Shown here: positions 56,530 to 64,000 of the stretch, piece after piece
Layout: each line of letters opens with the position of its first letter
Numbering within the stretch: position 1 is the first letter of the stretch
Assembly (NCBI GenBank): GCA_022478985.1
Contig: JAKSZP010014456.1
Coordinates: 334,706 to 398,705 of the forward strand
Direction: 5' to 3'
Source: Massospora cicadina
Taxonomy: Eukaryota > Entomophthoromycota > Entomophthoromycetes > Entomophthorales > Entomophthoraceae
DNA: 64,000 nucleotides
Notes under the pieces: generated by a model
The model's input: the letters and a program-made list of their open reading frames with translations, nothing else
The model's database searches: none
What the model was told of the DNA's origin: nothing
Program-made: the position numbers and the translations under genes

Positions 56530-57710
56530 GATCATTGAAAATTTGCTGCCTTGGAGGAGAGAGTTACCAAGATTGAGGAAGAGGTTGAAAATTTTGCTAG
56601 TTTTGGCTATGAGTTACTTAGAAAAGTAACATCATTGAAGAAAAAGGAAGGAGATTTAATTCAAGAAGTCTTATTTTTGAAAACAGATTTTGAAACAGAT
56701 CGCGTTCATTACAGAGCATTCAGCGCAGTTATAGAGCAACTGATTAAGCAAGTCAAGGAGTTGTAAATTCACAAATGAAAATGTAAGCTATATGCAGCAA
56801 CTGACGCCAAAGAAAGAACTATACAGACTCCAGTGGGAAAGATGACCACCCCAAGAAATATGCTGCCCACTTTAACAGCTATTTCAGAGATGACACTCAA
56901 AATTACTCCTCAAGTTAGTCGAGTAACTGAACTAAGAGAGGTGGCTAGAGAAACTTTGAAGGAATTTAAAGCAATATGAAAAATACCTACTTTCCATTGG
57001 GATAATGCCCCTGCATTTATCTAATTATTCGATATGTCAATGTTTGGATATGGTGATTGTCAAAAGGCTTTGACAGCGATGAATTGCCTGGATACTGATT
57101 GTCAGAACCTAGTGTGCCCCATCTAGAGGGGGACAGCTGTTGTACTCAGGGCTAAGGTGGCCATTATGAAGGAATTTGGAAGTCCCACATGCATGTCAAT
57201 ATGCAAACAAGAATTAATGGGCATTCAATTCCATAAGGATGAATCCTTAGCAAGTTTGCCAATCATTTCTACCAAGAAACGCAGATTTTGGTTGGAGCAA
57301 AAGTGCTGGATGATTTTGATGCCCAGATCGCACTGCAAGCGGCCCTTCAGCCCTATCATGATTTGCATCAAGTGATGTCTTCCATGTTTGTGATAGAGAT
57401 TACCACCTCTCAGATGGTGGATCATTTGAAAATATTGGAGCTACCTTTGATGATACAAATAGAAGTTTCAAATCAAATCCAGTATGAAATTCAAATCCCA
57501 CAAAGGGGACCAAGGGTGCCAAGGAGATGAATAACTGAACCGTGCTGGGAAATAAGCCCAAAGAGTTTAAGTGGATCAACAAGAAGGAAAAGTCTGTTAC
57601 CAGTGCAGAGGAAAAGGACATTTTGCTGTGCACTGCAAGAAATCTAAATAACAGATTAACGTGGTACAAGTGGAATAGTCTAAACCTGCACAGGAGTCAG
57701 GAAAATGGCC
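56530..57710 (+). pseudogene. Ty3-6 gag with coiled-coil N-terminus and intact CCHC knuckle
   Basis: The N-terminal frame 56551-56766 is a Glu/Lys/Leu heptad-like coil (RVTKIEEEVENFASFGYELL, KVTSLKKKEGDL). The capsid region has FDMSMFGYGDCQKALTAMNC (about 57030-57090) and, in a shifted frame, ALQAALQPYHDLHQVM (about 57330-57380). The nucleocapsid knuckle CYQCRGKGHFAVHC at 57595-57636 is a perfect CX2CX4HX4C. Several shifts and a few stops. It packages RNA in an active element. Confidence 0.75.
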
Positions 57711-57739
57711 CAGGCCTAGATAGGTAACAGTCTAGAGCT

Positions 57740-57946
57740 GTGGAAAAACCTGTTTCTCCTGATTTTATGCATAATGAAATTGACATCAGTGATCTGTTTA
57801 TAGATGATGACGCGCAGGATCAGCTATATCAAGTAGTCAATTTAGATTTGAACGTGGTAGCAATATCTGGAGCGAAGGGGATTGACCCTGAGATAGTTAA
57901 GAAAGTTGCTCAGCCATATGTGCGACAACTGGCAGACAATATTTGA
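57740..57946 (+). pseudogene. Ty3-6 fragment after gag, no protease motif
   Basis: 68 codons, acidic start (FMHNEIDISDLFIDDDAQDQ) then VVNLDLNVVAISGAKGIDPE. No DTG is visible. It stops at 57944-57946, and within 40 bp the RNase H region begins, so protease and RT have been deleted here. Confidence 0.5.
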
Positions 57947-57984
57947 GCCACAGATAATCCATAAAATTGTTTGAAATAAAATTA

Positions 57985-58450
57985 GAAGAGGCCCAGAGAT
58001 CCTTTGATGAATTATGCCTTTATTTAATAAGTTCTCTAATTTTGAAATATCCGAAATTTGATTGAGAATTCATAATACAAACTGATGCTTTGTTAACAGT
58101 AATTGGCGCCATATTGAGCCAAGTAGATGAACTTGGGTATGAACATCTGGTGGCATATGTGAGACTGACACTCTCAGTAGCTGAGAGAAATTACACCGTG
58201 ACTAAGTGTGAATGCCTTGTGGTAATTTACACCTGGAAACAGTTTCAGTTGTACATATATGGAATGCACTTCAAAGTGGTGATGGACCACTTCTCGTTGT
58301 GTTGACTACACAATTTATAAGAATCATGAAGTACGACTGGCCTGATGGGCACTAAAGCTACAGGCTTACGATTATGAGATAGTTCACCAAGCTGGAGCTT
58401 CTCATAAGAATGAAGATGGCTTATTGCGGTTACCAATAACCCAGGTGGTA
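57985..58450 (+). pseudogene. Ty3-6 RNase H
   Basis: Begins EEAQRSFDELCLYLISSLIL and FIIQTDALLTVIGAILSQVD (Asp), then VAERNYTVTKCECLVVIYTW (Glu), IYGMHFKVVMDHFSL (Asp) and AGASHKNEDGLLRLP (Asp). All four catalytic positions survive although RT is missing. A stop follows at 58303-58305 and a shift near 58320. Confidence 0.75.
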
Positions 58451-58539
58451 TATCAGCAAGTGGATGAGCTATTCCAGAGAATGGTTGGTGGAGAAATTAG
58501 AAAAAAGCCCCAAGAAATCCAAGGTGCACTTTGAAAAGC

Positions 58540-59650
58540 AATGGAAAACACTGAGACTATTGATGTACAAGTCTTCAAGATAATTAACGGGAAGCGATTA
58601 CTATTCCCAAAGCCGTTGGAATGAGCAGCTATTGTTCAAGCTGCTTATAAGGTTTTTGGGCATGGAGGCCTGAGGAAAACAACTGATCATATTCGCCAAT
58701 ATTATTACTGGAAGTCCATCAACTATGATGTAGTGGACTATCTGGTTTGCTGTGTGGAGTTCCAGTTGCACAAGTCATACAAGAACATTACTGGATACTG
58801 ACTGGTCCACCCTGGATTTTCTTGGCATATGGTGTCCATTGACGTGATGGGACCACTAACCATGAGTACCAGGGGAAATCAAGTACATCATAGTTGCAAT
58901 TGACCATCTGGTGAGATGGGTCAGATGAAGGCCATGAAAAAGTAGATGCTACCAGCACTGCAAAGTTTAGCCTAGATCAAGTAATATACCAACATGGATG
59001 TCTGCAGGTCCTGCTGAGTGACAATGTAATGAATTTCATGTCTCATGTGATCCCACGATTAAATGAAATTATGGGGATCCAAGTAGTTATGTCTATACCC
59101 TACCAGCTGGAGACGAATGAACTGGTAGAATGAGTTAATGGGACGCTGGCTGCAACGCTGAGGAAGCTGGTCACAGGGAGAACTTCCTCGTGGAGAATTT
59201 AATTTATTTTGGTGACGTTTGCCTACAATATAAGTCATCATACAGCAACGGTAAAACCGCTGTTTGAGTTGTTATATGGAAGAAATGCCGCTTTGCCACT
59301 GATTTTTATCTGGTGGTGGAACCAACATTGGTGTACAGTGCTGGAGTAGTACCTAAACCAATTGATGAATATCTGATTGGAATGCAATTGCAATCATTTG
59401 ATACAACCATAAAGAAAAGAATTAAAGTAAAAGTGACGGATGATAAGAACTTACTGGCCTTATCAGAATAATGAATAGGCGAAAGAGTTACCTATTTTGA
59501 TATGCATGGTTTCAGGAGAAGAAACAAGTTGGATGCATTGTGGTTGGGTCCACTTAAGATTATTGACAAGACAGCAATGGATTCCTACCCTATCAAGAAC
59601 CTCTTGGATGGAAGGATAGTAAATTGAGTTTATGCTGAGTACTTAAAGTG
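58540..59650 (+). pseudogene. Ty3-6 integrase
   Basis: HHCC finger: AYKVFGHGGLRKTTDHIRQY and DYLVCCVEFQLHK, where the second Cys of CxxC appears to be Phe. Core: WHMVSIDVMGPLTMSTRGN (Asp), VLLSDNVMNFMSHV (Asp) and ETNELVE, stop, VNGTL (Glu). C-terminal: DALWLGPLKIIDKTAMDSYP near 59540. Broken by stops and shifts. There is no chromodomain. Confidence 0.75.
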
Positions 59651-59690
59651 GTGGATCAATGAAAAAAATGATGAAAAAAGAGTTCCTGAA

Positions 59691-59895
59691 GGACCACTGA
59701 ACCATTAAGTTGGTTATGTCCTAATGATTTGGTTATGCCCAAAAAAAGGACCGCTGAACCAAACTATATGGTTAAGTCCTAAAAAAGACCTATGAACCAT
59801 AGAAAACTGGTAGGTCTAAATATACCTAGGAACCAGTTTGGGGGAATAAAATAAACAGATGGACCGCTGAACCTAGAAAAAATTAAGTCCCATAG
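59691..59895 (+). repeat. Degenerate short repeats after Ty3-6 integrase
   Basis: Three clear copies of ggaccgctgaacc (59691, 59748 and 59861, one with an a), each followed after a variable gap by ttaagt or ttaagtcc. A looser fourth copy, gacctatgaacc, lies at 59787. Spacing is irregular (57 and 113 bp). Confidence 0.6.
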
Positions 59896-60217
59896 AAAAA
59901 AGAAGATAAAATATAAAAAATGATAAAATATAAAAGGAAAAAAATTGTTAAAAATGCATAGAAAAAATTTATATAAAATTTTTATCGTTTTATTAGTTAT
60001 CTGCAACTTGGGGATGTTTCCGCCTATGTCGCCTCTTGGGGAGGGATTTGGATCGCAGTAGGAGTAAACAACCCATCAAAATCTATGTGAGATCAGATGC
60101 TAGAAAGGCTATACCTACTTGAAACCAACTTCGCTGAGTGGATGCTGATCCCTGTGAGAAAGTGACCAGGGGAAGAGAAATGAAGATGTCAGAATAAGCC
60201 AAACGTGCTATTCCAGA

Positions 60218-61373
60218 TCAAGGAGGGAAGCAACAGAACAAGAAGAGGCAGTCAGAAAATAGCCCCAAGTAATTCCAATATGGCACTGGAGCTGAAAAAT
60301 TGGTCTTGAATGCTTGACGATGGGCTTTGTCAAGAACATTGAATATATGGGCTGGTATTGAGCAAGAGATACTAGGTGGGGGTTGCCAAATAATGCCCCC
60401 TATTAATGCCATCAGTGGAAGATACTGATGGGATGCACCAGAAAATGAGATAGTCATGAAGGAAGTGAATGGCATCCTGAATACAACGACTACAAGCTTC
60501 TTGGAAGCAAAAGAAGAATGAGATATGAACACTAGGAGAGGCTGGAAGCTTTGTGGCCCAACTTCTAGAACATGGCCAGAAAAGTGAAGAGCATAGTCTG
60601 CAATGTCTTAATCTAGAATGTTTTCAAGATCAGAGGGGTTCAGAGCTATGGATAGACCTTGGTTACTTGGGTCCTCAATTCTTCATAGTGGAGTTCAAAA
60701 TGTTCACTATTTCCAATGGCTAGTTTGGTTGCCAAAACAGCTGGCTTGTAATAATGGTCAAGTTGGAAAAGGAACTCTGGAAGCAAGTCTGATCTGGCGA
60801 GGAACAATTGATTAAGAGCAGTGGGCATTACTTTAGGAGGTTTGGTGATGATAATAGGAGAAATCTGTGAATGGAGTGAATCCAAGAGAGTTTCAAAATC
60901 TAACTCAGGAAAGGATGACAGAGTAAAAGTTGGTCGCAAGTTGTTCTAGACAATTGCTAACCTGGTTTCATTGGGGTTGGTTACTGTTTCCAGTAATTCC
61001 ATGGAAGGACTGGCCATGGGTACTTGACTGGGAGTATGAGTCCTAGGAGGACCATAAAAGAGGTTCCAGCATGTAGATCGACTCATCAGCTGGAAGAGCC
61101 AAAGGTCTTTATCAGACATGCTATCAAGCAGTTGTTGGTACTGAGACTCTGAATTTGACATATGAGCTGGATGAGGGGGGATGTTGGACTTATATGATAG
61201 TTGACATTATGCACTCTGGCGTCAAAGAAAGCTCTAATTTTGGAGAAATTAATCTCAAAATTAATGGGATAAGCTCTCCAGAGAAGAATTATGAATGATA
61301 TGGCCAAGAGGTTATTACAAGAAAATAAAAAGGGTGAATATAAATGAGCATTCTTGATTGTGCCATGAAACAA
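60218..61373 (-). pseudogene. Antisense reading frames in the Ty3-6 3' internal region
   Basis: On the minus strand 61161-60646 is one frame of about 171 codons with a single stop (near 60946): MSNSESQYQQLLDSMSDKDL to ELRTQVTKVYP. Further open parts lie at 61373-61086 and 60532-60218 in other frames. The amino-acid make-up is ordinary and protein-like (LDFETLLDSLHSQISPII). I do not recognise a domain. It lies between integrase and the 3' LTR, opposite to the element. It could be an accessory antisense gene, such as those known in some plant Tat-lineage elements, or captured sequence. Confidence 0.4.
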
Positions 61374-61736
61374 AGATCAACGGCAAGAATCTCCTGTCAG
61401 GGATGAGGAGAAAAAAGGAAAAAGAGGACGCTGGACCAAGAATCCTGTTATGACAGTGGGTCATATGCCCTGAGGGGGGAACCCAGATCCTGGGATTGAT
61501 ATCATCATGAATAAATCAATTGGCCCGGCATGACATAAGGACATGGGAACCACGCTCTGAGTAGGCGGTAGCAAGGAGGAAAAGGAAGAGATCCGCATGC
61601 TGAAGGTCATCCTGAGCAGCATTGAGTATCAATTGACCGCACTCTACTTGAACTAAAGAAGTATTTGACTAATGTTTGAAATGGTATTCTCCTGTCCCGA
61701 TTTTTTCTCGCTGGAAATCTAGGAAAGAAGGGGATG

Positions 61737-62845
61737 TGTTGGGATTTTTGCCCATATTCCAAGCTGACTAGATTACCAGGGTTTGCTAAAGTATAATTTC
61801 CTATAGTGAAATTGAATTGGATATCAATTGACCCTTTTTGGTGGGTAGCAATGTTTGGGGAATTTAGGTAAAATCACCTGAATTTGAACTGTTGAGGATT
61901 GATCCAGGTGAATGCTTAAGATCTTATTGGGCAGAGCTTTTGACAAAACAGGTACATCTGATAGTTTATTGATGATTAACTATAAGGTGTACTGATTGGG
62001 ATCAGTCAGGTTTCATCACTGACAGACTGGGAAACTAAGGATCAAGTTGCAAGGCAAGTGATGCCACCTGAAACTAGAGAATTGATCAGTTGGTTTGTGA
62101 CCTGCTTTAATGGGTAACAAGTCCCATTACCTAGGCAGGTCACTTGCCAAAAATGGTTAGCTGGTATTGAGAGGAAAAAGTTAGGGACACGTTTTTTGAC
62201 TCTTTCCATTTTAGGTCTCAAGGATGTCCAATGATGGAATCCTAGCCAGGATGGGAAAGACCATCGCAGATGAGACAACGATGGGTAATTAAATTGCAAC
62301 AGCTGTCATTTCATTGAAGAGGTGACAACCGAGGGATGAGCACCAAATCCACTATAATTTCCATTAAGAGTTCACTTGATAAAGGCACACTTTACAGAAC
62401 ACTTTACCAGAATCCATTATTGGTTATATTCTGCTTCAAGGAAATTATTGCTGTGTGCTTTAATTGGAGACTCTTTAGGATAAAGAGTAAGGATCTGAGA
62501 ATGGATCCAGAGAAGAGAAGCTGAGCTGAATTGGGGATTGCTGCCAACTGTGTGTCACCAGAGAGAAGCTGTAAATGAGGATCTGAGCATGGATCAGGTT
62601 AGGAAGTATAAGGGAATGAATCCCTATTGAGGACATCTTAAGTATTCCGAGGAGGAATACTGGTCAAGCGTTGGAACAATATTAATGCTTTATTCAACTA
62701 CGGTTAATAGTCTTCATACTATTATCAATTGACTATATATTATTATCAGATAATGCAGATAAAATGCACAACACCAAACCTGTGCAGTTAATCAATTTAG
62801 GGGTTATCAGCTGTGAACAATCAACAAAATCCGTAAATTTTAACA
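61737..62845 (+). repeat. Ty3-6 3' LTR
   Basis: 1109 bp, starts TGTTGGGATTTTTGCCC and ends AATTTTAACA. It is preceded by ggaaagaaggggatg. Highly similar to the 5' LTR, with the region 62330-62520 nearly identical. Confidence 0.9.
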
Positions 62846-62850
62846 GCTGG

Positions 62851-63880
62851 GTTCCACCATAGGGTTGTTGGCGAGAGGTTGGGTGGCATAATTGTGAATT
62901 TTCACTCAACAGGGAGGTAAAGCCTCTAATAAGTGTGACAGATTCTTATGCCAAATAGCTTTAGTAAGTGGGATGTGTCTAAGGATGCCCCTGAGTATGG
63001 TATTCCCAGTCCATTATGGTAGGGAACATTGTTGTTATGATGGCCACAAGGCCCCAGTCATTACGCGTCAAATTACATTTTTAAGGCTGGTTTTTGTGGC
63101 GGATACCAAATGAAAAAATTTCCAAAATTCAAATTTATTCTATGTTGCTTTTTATTGCAAAATAAGATAAAAAAATAAATTGGCAATCATACTTTAAGGG
63201 ATGATTGCTTAAATACTCAGTTGCTTAGGGAAAAAGATGGCATGCTTGGGCGTGGGGGCCTCTATTTTCTGACTTAGAATGACGAAACACAAATGGGACA
63301 TATTCAAATTATGAGGCCACATCAGTGGAAGACTATGTCAATTATACCTCTGGCGCCCAAATTACGTTTTTATCATATCTATGCCTGCCCAAGTGGTGGC
63401 ATCTCACTTGATGAGTGGCAGGGACCTCCCATGTCCATTGCAAGTAGGGACGATCCCAACTAGTTGGAAACAGATCCAGGCCAGATGCCCAAATGCTCCT
63501 GGTTTTCTCAGTTCATTTTCAATTTTTTGAAATTCAGTGGAACTGGCCCCTGCACAAGAGGGAAAAGCTCGTTTTTTGTAGATCTGGTGGAACTTGAACC
63601 TGGCATCTGTAAGTTACTTGATTTATCTTTCCCACGTCAGTCCCTTTCCACTACAACTTTAGCGCAAACCACCTCAATATGCTGCATCAGTTCACTAGGT
63701 GTTAAAAATGGGAATGGGGGGAGGGACCTTAAAGTGATAGGCCATAACCCACCGCTTGTCAATTACATGATTGAGATCGCCCTGCGTGACAAGGAGGACG
63801 GCTGTCCTCTTCAGACCTTTCTTGGTATGAAATGGAAACATCTCGGTCCAAAACCAGGGGGGCGCTCCCCTGGACTTACA
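62851..63880 (-). repeat. Ty3-5 5' LTR, piece right of Ty3-6
   Basis: Continues the Ty3-5 LTR after the gctgg duplication, aligned with 48660-49702. It ends GGACTTACA at 63880, after which similarity to the left LTR's neighbour stops. Confidence 0.85.
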
Positions 63881-64000
63881 CACATGAGGTATTTCTATAG
63901 TTTGTCACGTAGTGAGAGGAAAAAAATAAACCAATAGCTCCTATAATATTTTAATATAACATTGAGAACTATAAAATCTAATTATACTTAATGGTTTCAA
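63881..64000. other. Right flank of Ty3-5 to window end
   Basis: AT-rich, no feature recognised. Confidence 0.4.

Larger units (their letters stand above)
55299..62845 (+). mobile_element. Ty3-6: youngest Ty3/gypsy copy, lacking protease and RT
   Basis: LTRs 55299-56409 and 61737-62845 are highly similar, and the element is flanked by the exact pentamer gctgg (55294-55298 and 62846-62850). The interrupted host LTR of Ty3-5 resumes at once. The internal region contains a decayed primer-binding site, gag with an intact CCHC knuckle, then RNase H and integrase, with protease and RT missing between 57946 and 57985. Beyond integrase it has a 2-kb tail region (59650-61736) with degenerate short repeats and antisense frames, ending in a purine tract ggaaagaaggggatg. 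A solo LTR of this family lies at 37445-40915. Confidence 0.9.
48435..63880 (-). mobile_element. Ty3-5: chromodomain Ty3/gypsy element on the minus strand, right LTR split by Ty3-6
   Basis: Left (3') LTR 48435-49702; right (5') LTR in pieces 55070-55298 and 62846-63880, together the same length as the left LTR (about 1.26 kb). Both start TGAGATTTA and end GGACTTACA in plus sense. On the minus strand the order is gag-like region, protease, RT, RNase H, integrase, an unexplained ~840-bp insert, chromodomain, purine tract, LTR. LTR starts (minus TGTAAGTCCAGGGGAGCG) resemble Ty3-2 (TGTAAGTCCTGGGGAACG), so the two are sister families. No convincing target duplication (gcata against cacat). Own length is about 7.9 kb without Ty3-6. 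Confidence 0.85.

Noticed and set aside
48430..63885. Target-site duplication for Ty3-5
   Set aside because: gcata and cacat do not match. Shifting the border gives a match but breaks the TG..CA ends.

Overview
This looks like a gene-poor, transposon-filled stretch of a eukaryotic nuclear genome. I see no host gene that I would call functional, no rRNA, tRNA or CRISPR, and no bacterial operon structure. The mix points to a fungus with a large, repeat-rich genome: Ty3/gypsy elements, two of them with a C-terminal chromodomain; a two-ORF LINE with an APE endonuclease and a C-terminal zinc finger; and a tRNA-derived SINE. The exact lineage cannot be fixed from sequence alone. One decayed gene fragment (17463-17951) resembles a repetitive protein family I know mainly from arthropod and cnidarian genomes. 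That would suit an arthropod-associated fungus, but this is inference.

Layout. 1-142 is the end of an ORF1-like retroposon (RP-C). 1333-3231 is a second one (RP-A), with target-site duplications (TSDs) and an A-tail. 4305-4558 is a 5'-truncated SINE. 5557-10740 is a nearly complete minus-strand LINE (LINE-a). 11306-11338 is a 33-bp tail-only retroinsertion. 11913-16990 is a very old minus-strand Ty3 element (Ty3-1), split by a full-length SINE (14363-14645) and a truncated LINE (LINE-b, 14688-16599). 17463-17951 is the arthropod-type pseudogene. 18907-30753 is a chromodomain element (Ty3-2) whose 3' LTR was split by Ty3-3 (23991-29773). 30870-32650 is a third ORF1-like retroposon (RP-B, minus). 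32820-44032 is decayed Ty3-4, split by a solo LTR of the Ty3-6 family (37445-40915). That solo LTR is itself split by a non-coding LTR element T (37569-39870). A 674-bp TG..CA element (V, 41616-42289) also sits inside Ty3-4. 44050-45250 holds a faint minus-strand gag. 46476-46521 is a second tail-only insertion. 47131-48434 carries a diverged direct repeat. 48435-63880 is minus-strand chromodomain element Ty3-5, whose right LTR was split by Ty3-6 (55299-62845).

How the parts relate. The nesting gives a relative order: Ty3-1 and Ty3-4 are oldest, Ty3-2 and Ty3-5 intermediate, Ty3-3, Ty3-6 and T younger. Ty3-3, T, Ty3-4 and Ty3-6 share one type of primer-binding site, so T may be mobilised by that lineage. 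The SINE 3' end resembles the LINE 3' ends, which suggests the LINE mobilises the SINE. Every open frame is broken. Several breaks, including loss of RT catalytic aspartates, look like C-to-T or G-to-A changes at former CpG sites.

All homology statements come from reading motifs by eye. No database search was run.
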